Below the pieces are notes generated by a model, which searched no databases, was not told the origin of the DNA, and saw nothing but the letters and a program-made list of their open reading frames with translations. 64,000 bases of DNA from JARRQJ01 sp963810615 (GTDB lineage: Bacteria > Pseudomonadota > Gammaproteobacteria > DRLM01): NCBI GenBank assembly GCA_963810615.1, contig CAWEOA010000007.1:310001-374000 (forward strand), given 5' to 3'. Each line of letters opens with the position of its first letter. Within the stretch, counting starts at the first letter, position 1. Position numbers and translations under genes: made by a program. Below, in pieces: positions 1 through 8,276 of the stretch.

Positions 1-129
1 ACATAAGAGGCGGTTGCGGACATGAAGGACTTCCCTGGTGACTCTCCGTACTAACGTCAGCCTAGTCTAGCAATTTTAGTCCCGCTCACGGTGCCAATTG
101 GTTCACTCTTCGGAGGGTTGCGGAAAAAA

Positions 130-825
130 TCACAGCGGCCGGCCCGTGGGGGCGTGGTTCTCGATCCAGCTGATGATGGCGCCGGGATCGGCCATCAGGG
201 CGTCGGCGCCCCAGTCGGCGGGGCGATCTTCGCTGCCGATATAACCGAACAGTGCTACCAAGGTGTGCATGCCGGCCAGGCAGCCGGCGCGGATATCGCG
301 TTCGGCATCGCCGATATAAAGACATTGCCGTCCCTCGCTGCCGGCCAGGCGACATGCGTGCAACAGCGGTCCGGGATGGGGTTTCCTGTTGGCGGTGGTA
401 TCGCCGCTGACGATACACGCCGCGCGTTCGGTCAGTCCCAGCGCCCTTATCAGCGGCTCGGTGAGGAAGGCGGGTTTATTGGTGACCACGCCCCAGTTCA
501 TACCCCGGCCTTCAATGAACTCCAGCAATTCCGCCATGCCGTCGAACAACCGCGTTTCCCGCGCCAGGTGCTGCTGATACAGGGACAGCAAACGGTCGCG
601 CAGGGCGGAGAACACCGGCTCATCGGGGCTGAGTTCGAAGCCGAGCTTAACCAGGGCGGTGGCGCCGTTGGATACCACGGGACGAATGCGCTCAAAGGGC
701 AGGGGTGAGCGTTCCTGTTCGCGCAGCAGATGGTTCAACGCATAGGCGAGATCGGGGGCGGTGTCGGCCAAAGTGCCGTCGAGATCGAACAGCACGGTGC
801 GGATGCTGGAAGAGGATTGGGCCAT
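130..825 (-). CDS. mupP: HAD-family sugar phosphatase, probable MupP (annotated elsewhere as Gph)
   Basis: Subfamily IA HAD phosphatase of 231 residues. Visible motifs are FDLDGTLAD with nucleophile D14 and general acid/base D16, VVTNKP (T115), RKPHP (K138) and GDAERD (D163, D167), so all four HAD motifs are present. By sequence alone it could be called phosphoglycolate phosphatase. The position next to ubiG and the MTA deaminase gene matches P. aeruginosa PA3172, shown to be MupP, the N-acetylmuramic acid 6-phosphate phosphatase of the recycling route that bypasses de novo UDP-MurNAc synthesis; that assignment is inference from synteny. The ATG at 825 was preferred over 849 because AAGAG lies about 10 bases upstream. 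It is the last gene of a leftward ubiG-mupP pair and acts in the cytoplasm. Confidence 0.8.
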   Translation of the reverse strand: MAQSSSSIRTVLFDLDGTLADTAPDLAYALNHLLREQERSPLPFERIRPVVSNGATALVKLGFELSPDEPVFSALRDRLLSLYQQHLARETRLFDGMAELLEFIEGRGMNWGVVTNKPAFLTEPLIRALGLTERAACIVSGDTTANRKPHPGPLLHACRLAGSEGRQCLYIGDAERDIRAGCLAGMHTLVALFGYIGSEDRPADWGADALMADPGAIISWIENHAPTGRPL

Positions 826-939
826 TTTGGTGATTCTCTTAGTGTGCATTCACCGCAAAGGCGCAAAGACCGCAGAGAATAGAATATGCCATTTCTTAAA
901 AAAACTTTGCGTTCTTTGCGCCTTTGCGGTGCAAAGCAT

Positions 940-1662
940 TTAGCTGTCGCTATTCTTGACAACGTGCACGAGATAATTGACCGATACATCGCCGCCCAGA
1001 TCATAGTGGCGGGTGATGGGGTTGTAACTCATTCCGGTCAACTCTTTCAGGGTGAGCCCCGCGGCGCGGATCCAGCGCGCCAGCTCCGCGGGGCGGATGA
1101 ATTTCGCAAAGTCGTGGGTCCCTTTAGGGAGCATCTTGAGGACGTATTCCGCGCCCAGCACTGCGAACAAATAGGACTTGGGATTGCGGTTGAGGGTGGA
1201 GAAGAACAGCTGTCCGCCGGGTTTGGCCAATTGCGCGCAGGCGGCGACCAGGGAGGCCGGGTCGGGCACATGCTCCAGCAGCTCCATGCAGGTCACCACA
1301 TCGAAGGACGCCGGTTCGTCCGCGGCGAGCTGCTCGGCGGTCATCTGCCGGTAGTCCACGCTGACATCGGATTCCAGGGTATGCAGCTTTGCCACGGACA
1401 GGGCGGCGGCCGCCATATCTACGCCCACCACCTGGGCGCCGCGCGCCGCCATGCTCTCGGCAAGGATGCCGCCGCCGCAACCGACATCGACCACCCGCTT
1501 GCCGGCGAGCGCGGCGCGATCATCGATGTAGTCCAGGCGCAGAGGGTTGATGTCATGCAGCGGTTTGTACTCGCTGTTGGGGTCCCACCAGCGGCTGGCG
1601 GTCTGATCGAATTTGGCGACCTCGCCGGGATCCATGTTGATCTTGGAGTCGCGATGCGACAC
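940..1662 (-). CDS. ubiG: Ubiquinone biosynthesis O-methyltransferase UbiG
   Basis: Class I SAM-dependent methyltransferase of 240 residues, carrying out both O-methylations of ubiquinone synthesis. Visible are FDQTASRWWD, the SAM loop VVDVGCGGGI (about residues 57-66), TCMELLEHVPDP, FFSTLNRN and YNPITRHYDLG, all characteristic of UbiG. The start is not obvious. The open frame runs to 1725, but codons upstream of 1662 are translated from a dispersed family C repeat. GTG at 1662 gives the same N-terminal length as E. coli UbiG and has GAGGGGG five bases upstream; ATG at 1635 would be shorter. The Shine-Dalgarno sequence would itself lie in the repeat. It is followed by mupP on the same strand. 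Confidence 0.93.
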   Translation of the reverse strand: MSHRDSKINMDPGEVAKFDQTASRWWDPNSEYKPLHDINPLRLDYIDDRAALAGKRVVDVGCGGGILAESMAARGAQVVGVDMAAAALSVAKLHTLESDVSVDYRQMTAEQLAADEPASFDVVTCMELLEHVPDPASLVAACAQLAKPGGQLFFSTLNRNPKSYLFAVLGAEYVLKMLPKGTHDFAKFIRPAELARWIRAAGLTLKELTGMSYNPITRHYDLGGDVSVNYLVHVVKNSDS

Positions 1663-1667
1663 ATGTT

Positions 1668-1705
1668 CCCCCTCGGCCTCTGGGAGAGGGTGGGGGTGAG
1701 GGCCT
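1668..1705. repeat. Family C repeat fragment abutting ubiG start
   Basis: This stretch reads GAGAGGGTGGGGGTGAGGG beside CCCCCTCGGCCTC. It is a partial, rearranged copy of the CCCTCACCC/GAGAGGG repeat seen elsewhere in the window. It lies directly upstream of the preferred ubiG start and supplies a purine-rich GAGGGGG in the ubiG sense. Confidence 0.6.
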
Positions 1706-1740
1706 GTTGAATTCTGCTCAATCATGTTGGTTCGTCGTAC

Positions 1741-3060
1741 TCAATCGTATTTCTTGATCTTCCGCTGCCAGGCGCGGGCCTTGGCCAGGATCTCTTGTTC
1801 ATCGAGGCTGGTGAGAACGCCTTCCTTCACCAGGTGTTGTCCCGCCACCCACACGTCGCTGACGCGGCGACTGCCGGCGGCGTACACCAGTTGGGAAATG
1901 GGATGATACAACGGTTGGGTCTCGATGGCTCCCAAATCGACCGCGGCAATGTCGGCGGCCTTGCCCGTGACCAGCGAGCCGGTTTCCTCCGCCAGACCCA
2001 GGGCGGCGGCGCCGTTGAGTGTGGCCATGCGCAAGGCGAGATGGGCGGGCAGGGCGCTGGCGTCCCCGGCGACGGCCTTGGCGAGCAGGGCGGCGCTGCG
2101 CATCTCGGCGAACATATCGAGATCGTTATTGCTGGCGGCGCCGTCGGTACCGATGGCGACGTTGATGCCGGCCTGCAGCAGCTTGTGCACCGGGCAAAAA
2201 CCGCTGGCCAGTTTCAGGTTGGATTCCGGGCAGTGCACCACATGAGCGCCGCTGCGCGCATAGGCATCGATCTCTGCGTCGCTGAGCTGCGTCATATGCA
2301 CGCCCACCAGGCGCGGCGTCGTCAGACCGAGTTGTTCGAGGCGCTGCAGCGGCCGCATGCCGTGTGCTTCCAATCCCTGTTGCACCTCGGCGGCGGTTTC
2401 ATGCACATGCATGTGGATGGGCACATCCAATTCATCCGCCAGGACGCGCACCCGCTGCAGCGGACCGTCGGAAACGGTGTACGGCGCATGGGGCGCAAAG
2501 GCGGTGCCGATCAGCGGGTGATTGCGGTAGTGATCGTGCAGCTTTAAACCCTTGTCCACATACTCTTCGGCGTCCTGTGCCCAGGCCGTGGGAAAGTCGA
2601 TGAGGATCATGCCCAGCATGGCGCGCATGCCGGCTTCGTCGGCGGCCTGCGCCGTCTCGTCGGGAAAGAAGTACATGTCGTTGAAACAGGTGACGCCGCC
2701 CTTGAGCATTTCCGCCATGGCCAGCTGGGTGCCGTCGCGCACGAATTCGGGATTGACCCACGCGCCTTCGGCCGGCCAGATGTGATTGTTCAACCATTCC
2801 ATCAACGGCAGGTCGTCGGCCAGACCGCGGAACAGCGACATGGCGGCGTGGGTATGGGCATTGATCAGACCGGGGATCAGTGCATGTTCGCTTAACTCCA
2901 GGACCACATCGGCCTGAAAACGGCGGCGCGCCTCGTCGCCGGGCAGCAGCGCGAAGATGCGGCCGTCCTTGATGGCCAGGCTGTGGTGCTCAAGGACGGT
3001 ATTGTCGGGTTCTACCGGAATGATCCAGCGGGCATGCAGCAAAGTGTCGACGTGTTCCAT
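1741..3060 (-). CDS. mtaD: 5-methylthioadenosine / S-adenosylhomocysteine deaminase
   Basis: Amidohydrolase of 439 residues in the TRZ/ATZ family. The metal site appears as LINAHTHAAMSLFRG (H69, H71), HMHVHETAAEV, VHCPESNLKL and IGTDGAASNND near residue 300. These motifs are typical of MTA/SAH deaminases, which convert methylthioadenosine to methylthioinosine in the cytoplasm. The P. aeruginosa homologue PA3170, in the same position beside mtnA and ubiG, has MTA deaminase activity. ATG at 3060 was chosen because the 16 upstream codons of the open frame do not resemble the family. The gene points left, away from mtnA. Guanine or chlorinated-compound deamination is the alternative within the family. 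Confidence 0.88.
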   Translation of the reverse strand: MEHVDTLLHARWIIPVEPDNTVLEHHSLAIKDGRIFALLPGDEARRRFQADVVLELSEHALIPGLINAHTHAAMSLFRGLADDLPLMEWLNNHIWPAEGAWVNPEFVRDGTQLAMAEMLKGGVTCFNDMYFFPDETAQAADEAGMRAMLGMILIDFPTAWAQDAEEYVDKGLKLHDHYRNHPLIGTAFAPHAPYTVSDGPLQRVRVLADELDVPIHMHVHETAAEVQQGLEAHGMRPLQRLEQLGLTTPRLVGVHMTQLSDAEIDAYARSGAHVVHCPESNLKLASGFCPVHKLLQAGINVAIGTDGAASNNDLDMFAEMRSAALLAKAVAGDASALPAHLALRMATLNGAAALGLAEETGSLVTGKAADIAAVDLGAIETQPLYHPISQLVYAAGSRRVSDVWVAGQHLVKEGVLTSLDEQEILAKARAWQRKIKKYD

Positions 3061-3209
3061 GGTCGAAGTGTCTTTTAAATAGAGGGGCAAGTATACCTGA
3101 AATGACATCGGCGATTTTCCGGATGAGGCTGCGGAGCCTCCACAGGCCGAGCAAGACTTAGGAACGCTCCTTCTCTCGGCGGGAGGGCTAATCAGGCAGG
3201 ATCTATGAG

Positions 3210-3294
3210 GTCATTCCGGCGTATGCCGGAATCCAGAAACACACTGAGATGAAAACCTGGATTCCGGGTCTCCGCTGCGCCACCCCGGAATGAC
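3210..3294. repeat. Family A palindromic intergenic repeat
   Basis: It starts GTCATTCCGGCGTATGCC, has an inner CCTGGATTCCGGGTCTCC and ends CCCGGAATGAC. The termini are inverted repeats, so RNA would fold into a long hairpin. It fills most of the gap between mtaD and the OmpA-like gene. Other copies lie near 5101, 10605, 13095, 22741, 25502, 25864 and 43839. Confidence 0.9.
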
Positions 3295-3351
3295 GGATTA
3301 TTCTGAGCCGGCTTAACTTTGCGCCCTGTGCAGCTTTGTAGTCAGCAATCT

Positions 3352-3915
3352 TTAGCGGTGTGGAAGATAGATTGCGTACAACTCCACCTGCCGGTTGCGG
3401 TCGCGGCCCAGCCGGGTCCAGTTCTCGTCCACGGGTGCGTGTTTGCCGTGGCCTTTGCGGCGAATCAGAGTAGGGTCGACGCCTTTGCTCACCAAATAGT
3501 CCTCTACCGCCATGGTGCGCTTGTCGGAGAGCTTGTCATTGAATTTAATGCCGCCCACCCAGTCGGTATGACCCTCGAGTAGTACGCGCTCGGCGCCGGG
3601 ATTGGCGATGAGGTAAGCGGACATCTTGTCTAATTCCCGTTTGGCGGCATCGGTCAGCAGCGCCTTGTTGCTCACGAAGGTGATACGTCCGAGATTCACG
3701 AAGCGCATCATCGTCGCGGCGCGGCCATTGTCCATAGTCGCAGTCACGTCCGGAGGCGGCGCCAGGTTTAGCGCGGCATCGGCCATGGCCCATACGGGCA
3801 GGAACAGCGTGAATAGCGCCGCCAGGATCAACCCGCCGTAACGGTCACAGCCGGGCGGTGATGATGGTGACGTTTCTTTAATTAGATTAACCATGGAAAT
3901 AGGAAATACTTTCAT
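3352..3915 (-). CDS. OmpA-family peptidoglycan-associated protein
   Basis: Small secreted protein of about 187 residues. A hydrophobic stretch (LILAALFTLFLPVWAMA) looks like a signal peptide with an AMA-type cleavage site. The C-terminal half is an OmpA-like peptidoglycan-binding domain: ITFVSNKALLTDAA, LLEGHTDWVGG, DKLSDKRTMAVEDYL and the final NRQVELYAI. There is no beta-barrel domain, so this resembles periplasmic OmpA/MotB-fold proteins. Two starts are possible, ATG 3915 and ATG 3894; the longer is given. It sits between mtaD and mtnA, where P. aeruginosa has no extra gene as far as I recall, and is divergent from mtnA across about 100 bases. Confidence 0.8.
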   Translation of the reverse strand: MKVFPISMVNLIKETSPSSPPGCDRYGGLILAALFTLFLPVWAMADAALNLAPPPDVTATMDNGRAATMMRFVNLGRITFVSNKALLTDAAKRELDKMSAYLIANPGAERVLLEGHTDWVGGIKFNDKLSDKRTMAVEDYLVSKGVDPTLIRRKGHGKHAPVDENWTRLGRDRNRQVELYAIYLPHR

Positions 3916-4019
3916 TGTTGATTCTATATCGGCCGCCAGGGCGGTGACTAAATCCAGGTATGGTTGGCGCCGAAACGGTTTCGCCGTTATCATGCGCCCT
4001 CGGATCCAAGGGGAAGAAT

Positions 4020-5090
4020 ATGGCTGAGACGCGTCACGACACTATCCGTGCAGTGCAGTGGGTCGATCAGGGCTTGCAACTGCTGGATCAGCGGGTGTTA
4101 CCGCTGCGCCATGAACACATCCTGTTGGAGGATGTCGCCGGCGTCGCCGAGGCCATTCGCGACATGGTGGTGCGCGGTGCGCCCGCCATCGGTGTGGCGG
4201 CGGCCTACGGTGTGGTGCTGGCGGCCCGCGATCGTTATGCGATATCCCCCGCCACCTGGAAGCAGGACATTGAAGCCGACCTGCAGCGTCTCGCCGCGGC
4301 GCGTCCCACCGCGGTCAATCTGTTCTGGGCCATCGCGCGTATGCGCAGCCTGCTGCTGGAGATGCACGGCGACCCCACCGCAGGCCTACTGGCCGAGGCG
4401 CAGCGCATCCATGAAGAGGACATCGCCGCCAATCGCCGCATGGGTGAACTCGGCGCCGAACTCATCGCCCGGCCGTGCGCGGTGTTGACCCATTGCAACA
4501 CCGGCTCCCTGGCCACCGGCGGTTACGGCACCGCCCTGGGCGTGATCCGTGCCGCCTACGGGGCGGGAAAGATCGATCGTGTCTACGCCGATGAAACCCG
4601 GCCGTGGTTGCAGGGTGCCCGTCTCACTGCCTGGGAATTGGTGCAGGAAGGGATCCCGGTAACCGTCGTGGTGGAGGGTGCCGCCGCGCATTTGATGAAG
4701 CAGGGCGGTGTGCGCTGGGTGATCGTCGGCGCGGACCGCATCGCCGCCAACGGCGATACCGCCAACAAGATCGGCACCTATCTGCTGGCGGTGGCGGCGC
4801 GCTACCACGGGGTGAAATTCATGGTGGTGGCGCCCACCTCCACCGTGGACATGAGCATCCACAACGGCACCTCCATCCAGATCGAAACCCGCTCGCCCGA
4901 CGAGGTGCTGTCGCTGCATGGGCAGCGGCTGGCGGCCCAGGGCGCTGAGGCCTGGAATCCGTCCTTCGACGTCACGCCGGCGGAATTGATCGACGCCATC
5001 GTCACCGAGAAAGGGGTGGTGACCGCCCCCACGGTGGAAAAGATGGCGGCGATGATGGGGCGCACACCGCAACCCGCACAGAACGGCTAA
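4020..5090 (+). CDS. mtnA: Methylthioribose-1-phosphate isomerase MtnA
   Basis: Protein of 356 residues of the eIF2B-like aldose-ketose isomerase family, which turns methylthioribose-1-phosphate into methylthioribulose-1-phosphate in methionine salvage. The catalytic cysteine is in LTHCNTGSLATGGYG (C159) and the aspartate in VIVGADRIAANGDTANK (D239). RGAPAIGVAAAYG and NGTSIQIETRSPDEV are also typical. ATG at 4020 is preceded by GGGGAAG; the 20 codons upstream in the open frame look spurious. It is divergent from mtaD, the other MTA salvage gene. No methylthioinosine phosphorylase gene, needed between the two steps, is in the window. Confidence 0.95.
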   Translation: MAETRHDTIRAVQWVDQGLQLLDQRVLPLRHEHILLEDVAGVAEAIRDMVVRGAPAIGVAAAYGVVLAARDRYAISPATWKQDIEADLQRLAAARPTAVNLFWAIARMRSLLLEMHGDPTAGLLAEAQRIHEEDIAANRRMGELGAELIARPCAVLTHCNTGSLATGGYGTALGVIRAAYGAGKIDRVYADETRPWLQGARLTAWELVQEGIPVTVVVEGAAAHLMKQGGVRWVIVGADRIAANGDTANKIGTYLLAVAARYHGVKFMVVAPTSTVDMSIHNGTSIQIETRSPDEVLSLHGQRLAAQGAEAWNPSFDVTPAELIDAIVTEKGVVTAPTVEKMAAMMGRTPQPAQNG

Positions 5091-5100
5091 GCATTATGTC

Positions 5101-5212
5101 GTCTTTCCGGCGCAAGCCCTCGGGGGCATAACTACCCTGAAGGGCATAAAAGCCGGAATGTTGCACCCCCCTGAATTTAAAGGCACTGGATTCCGGCTTG
5201 CGCCGGAATGAC
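5101..5212. repeat. Family A repeat with a family C-like insert
   Basis: Ends GTCTTTCCGG and CCGGAATGAC are inverted. The left arm is interrupted by CCCTGAAGGGCATAAAAGCC, which resembles the core of family C, so this copy is a mosaic. It lies between mtnA and the gyrA promoter and could fold as a hairpin at the end of the mtnA transcript. Confidence 0.8.
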
Positions 5213-5266
5213 GGATAGCTTAGACCTTCCCTGCACGTTGAAACGCTGCGGCATCCGCGCCACTTG

Positions 5267-5275
5267 TGGTAGAAT
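5267..5275 (+). promoter_or_regulatory. Candidate extended -10 promoter of gyrA
   Basis: TGGTAGAAT is an extended -10 (TGn plus TAGAAT) about 75 bases before the gyrA ATG. No good -35 lies 17 bases upstream; TTGAAA at 5238 is too far. Candidate only. Confidence 0.4.
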
Positions 5276-5348
5276 TCGCCGTTTTCACAAGTAGCTACCG
5301 GCGTTAATGTCCATAGAGGCATAGCCACCGGAAAGGAACCGCGCCGTC

Positions 5349-7946
5349 ATGACCGAATTCGCCAAAGAAGTCCTGTCCGTCAACATCGAAGACGAGATGC
5401 GGACCTCCTACATGGAGTACGCCATGAGCGTCATCGTGGGCCGGGCCCTGCCCGATGTCCGCGACGGCCTCAAGCCGGTGCATCGCCGCGTGCTGTTCGG
5501 TATGCACGAGGGCGGTTACGACTGGAACAAGCCCTACAAGAAGTCGGCCCGTATCGTCGGTGACGTCATGGGTAAGTACCATCCCCACGGCGACACGGCC
5601 ATTTACGACACCATCGTGCGCATGGCGCAGCCGTTCTCGCTGCGCTACATGCTGGTGGACGGCCAGGGCAACTTCGGTTCGGTGGACGGCGATTCGCCGG
5701 CGGCGATGCGCTACACCGAGGTGCGCATGGCGCGCATCGCCCAGGAATTGCTGGCGGACCTGGATAAAGAGACCGTCGACTTCACGCCCAACTACGACGA
5801 GTCGGAGCATGAACCCAGCGTCCTCCCCGCCAAGATCCCCAACCTGCTGATCAACGGTTCGGCGGGTATCGCCGTGGGCCTGGCCACCAATGTGCCGCCT
5901 CATAACCTCAACGAGGTGATCGACGGCTGTCTGGCACTACTCGACGATCCGGGTATCGATATTCCCGGCCTGATGAAACTGATCCCCGGTCCGGATTTTC
6001 CCACCGCCGGCATCATCAACGGCGCCCGCGGCATCCACGAGGCCTATCACACCGGCCGCGGCCGTATCTACGTGCGGGCGCGTATCGAGATCGAGGAGGA
6101 CAGCAAGGGCAAGCAGTCCATCATCGTCACCGAGCTGCCCTATCAGGTGAATAAGGCCAACCTGCTGGAGAAGATCGCCGAGCTGGTTAAGGAAAAACGC
6201 GTCGAGGGCATCACCGAGCTGCGCGACGAGTCGGACAAAGACGGCATGCGCATGGTGATCGAGCTGCGCCGCAACGAGGTGCCGGAGGTGGTGATCAACA
6301 ACCTCTATCAGTTCACCCAGATGCAGAGCGTGTTCGGCATCAACATGGTGGCGCTGGTGGACGGCCAGCCGCGGCTGCTCAATCTCAAGCAGATCCTCGA
6401 AGCCTTCATCCGCCACCGCCGCGAGGTGGTGACACGGCGCACGGTGTTCGAACTGCGCAAGGCGCGTGAACGGGCCCACATCCTGGAAGGCCTGGCCGTA
6501 GCCCTGGTCAACATCGATCCGGTCATCGCCCTGATCAAGGCGGCCTCCAATCCGGCGGAGGCCAAAGATGGCCTGATGGCGCGCGCCTGGGAACCCGGCG
6601 TGGTCACCGATCTCCTGAGCCGCACCGGTTCCGCCGCCTCCCGCCCTGAAGGTCTGGACGCGGAGTTCGGTCTGAGCGATCAGGGTTATCGTCTCTCCGA
6701 GGCCCAGGCCAAGGCGATCCTGGATCTGCGCCTGCACACCCTCACCGGTTTGGAGCAGGAGAAGATCGTTAATGAGTACAAAGAGATATTGGTAAAAATT
6801 GAAGGTTTACTGGATATTCTGAATAACCCCGACCGGCTCATGCAAGTGATCCGCGAGGAACTGTTGGTCATCAAGGAACAATACGGCGACCAGCGCCGTA
6901 CCGAGATCGTCACCACCCATCAGGACCTCAGCCTGGAAGACCTCATCACCGAAGAAGACGTGGTGGTGACCCTGTCCCACGCCGGTTACGCCAAGGCCCA
7001 GCCCATCACCGAATATCGCACCCAGAAGCGCGGCGGGCGCGGCAAGGCGGCGACCTCGGTGCGGGAAGAGGACTTCATCGACAAGCTGCTCATCGCCAGC
7101 ACCCACGACACCATCCTGTGTTTCTCCAACCGCGGCAAGGTGTATTGGAAGAAGGTCTACGAATTGCCTCAGGCGGGACGCAACGCCCGCGGCAAACCGT
7201 TGGTCAATCTCCTGCCCCTGGAAGAAGGGGAGCGCATCACTGCCGTGCTGCCGATCCGCGAATACGAAGCAGATAAATTCATCTTCATGGCTACCGCCAG
7301 CGGCACGGTGAAGAAGACCCCGTTGACCGATTTCTCGCGGCCGCGGGCCAGCGGCATCATCGCGGTGGAACTGTTCGAAGACGATCATCTGGTGGGGGTG
7401 GCACTGACCGACGGCTCGCGCGACGTCATGTTGTTCTCCAGCGCCGGCAAGGCGGTACGCTTCAAAGAAGAGGACGTACGGCCCATGGGTCGTACCGCCC
7501 GCGGCGTGCGCGGTATCAAGCTGGGTGAGGGGCAACGGGTCATCGCGCTGATCATCGCCGACGAATACGCGGTGCTGACCGCCACCGAAAACGGTTTCGG
7601 CAAACGCAGCCTGGCCAGCGAATATCCGTTGCACGGCCGCGGTGGACAAGGGGTGATCTCAATTCAAACCACCGAGCGCAACGGCGCGGTGGTGGGCGCG
7701 GTGCTGGTGAGCGACGAAGACGAGGTCATGCTCATCACCGACGGCGGCACCCTGATCCGCACCGCCGCCAACGGCATCTCGGTGCTGGGGCGCAACACCC
7801 AGGGCGTGAAGCTCATCAGTCTGGACGAACAAGAGAAGCTGGTCGGCTTGGAACGCATCGAAGAACCGGAATTGAACGGGGGCGAGGAGGAAGTCGAAGC
7901 AGGGGATGACGCCGCTGCCGCGGATGCGCCGGAGGCCGATGCCTGA
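5349..7946 (+). CDS. gyrA: DNA gyrase subunit A
   Basis: Protein of 865 residues, the DNA breakage-reunion subunit of gyrase. The numbering matches E. coli: active-site tyrosine Y122 in AAMRYTEVRM, and the quinolone region HPHGDTAIYD with T83 and D87. T83 replaces the E. coli serine, as in P. aeruginosa, and is not a resistance change in itself. The GyrA box appears as QKRGGRGK, so the C-terminal DNA-wrapping domain is of the gyrase rather than the ParC type. The C-terminus has an acidic tail rich in E, D and A. ATG at 5349 follows AAAGGAACC. No frameshift is seen across 2.6 kb. Confidence 0.98.
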   Translation: MTEFAKEVLSVNIEDEMRTSYMEYAMSVIVGRALPDVRDGLKPVHRRVLFGMHEGGYDWNKPYKKSARIVGDVMGKYHPHGDTAIYDTIVRMAQPFSLRYMLVDGQGNFGSVDGDSPAAMRYTEVRMARIAQELLADLDKETVDFTPNYDESEHEPSVLPAKIPNLLINGSAGIAVGLATNVPPHNLNEVIDGCLALLDDPGIDIPGLMKLIPGPDFPTAGIINGARGIHEAYHTGRGRIYVRARIEIEEDSKGKQSIIVTELPYQVNKANLLEKIAELVKEKRVEGITELRDESDKDGMRMVIELRRNEVPEVVINNLYQFTQMQSVFGINMVALVDGQPRLLNLKQILEAFIRHRREVVTRRTVFELRKARERAHILEGLAVALVNIDPVIALIKAASNPAEAKDGLMARAWEPGVVTDLLSRTGSAASRPEGLDAEFGLSDQGYRLSEAQAKAILDLRLHTLTGLEQEKIVNEYKEILVKIEGLLDILNNPDRLMQVIREELLVIKEQYGDQRRTEIVTTHQDLSLEDLITEEDVVVTLSHAGYAKAQPITEYRTQKRGGRGKAATSVREEDFIDKLLIASTHDTILCFSNRGKVYWKKVYELPQAGRNARGKPLVNLLPLEEGERITAVLPIREYEADKFIFMATASGTVKKTPLTDFSRPRASGIIAVELFEDDHLVGVALTDGSRDVMLFSSAGKAVRFKEEDVRPMGRTARGVRGIKLGEGQRVIALIIADEYAVLTATENGFGKRSLASEYPLHGRGGQGVISIQTTERNGAVVGAVLVSDEDEVMLITDGGTLIRTAANGISVLGRNTQGVKLISLDEQEKLVGLERIEEPELNGGEEEVEAGDDAAAADAPEADA

Positions 7947-7971
7947 AACGGCAGATGAAGTGGGGAGATGT

Positions 7972-8051
7972 GTCATTTCGAGCGCAGCGAGAAATCTCAT
8001 GCCCAACTGCGTCGATCCTGACCCAAGATTTCTCGCTGCGCTCGAAATGAC
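7972..8051. repeat. Family B palindromic repeat
   Basis: GTCATTTCGAGCGCAGCGAG at the left end is mirrored by CTCGCTGCGCTCGAAATGAC at the right end, giving a stem of roughly 25 pairs. Just downstream of gyrA, it may act as a transcript-end hairpin. Similar full copies lie near 11838, 13228, 21878 and 48877. Confidence 0.9.
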
Positions 8052-8161
8052 ACTGCAAATAGAAATCAGTGTTTCCCCAAGATTCCCGGTTCGCCGGCAA
8101 GACAGGATTTCTAAAAGGGATAAAATACATTAGCTATCTGTTTTAAGATTATGTTTATATT

Positions 8162-8241
8162 TGATAGCTGATAGCTGATAGCTGATAGCTGATAGCTGAT
8201 AGCTGATAGCTGATAGCTGATAGCTGATAGCTGATAGCTGA
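8162..8241 (+). repeat. Heptamer microsatellite (TGATAGC, 11 copies) upstream of serC
   Basis: Eleven perfect tandem copies of TGATAGC (8162-8238) followed by TGA. The array ends 35 bases before the serC ATG and just before its Shine-Dalgarno sequence, so it lies in the serC leader or promoter region. A 7-base unit with TGA and TAG puts stop codons in every forward frame. The antisense frame reads as a YQLSAIS repeat but shows no sign of being a real gene. A decayed array of the same period lies before serA. Confidence 0.97.
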
Positions 8242-8276
8242 AATAACGATTTTGAACACTTGAGAGAGGATTGACC

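Noticed and set aside
1..129. Gene at the left window edge
   Set aside because: No frame with family features is seen; the short frames here are shadows.
5585..5610. Quinolone-resistance mutation in gyrA
   Set aside because: T83 is the normal residue in several gammaproteobacteria, including P. aeruginosa, and D87 is unchanged.
7972..8051. Insertion sequence ends
   Set aside because: Families A and B have inverted ends but no transposase or target duplication was seen; they are reported only as dispersed repeats.
8162..8241. CRISPR-like array
   Set aside because: The units are seven bases with no spacers; no cas genes are present.
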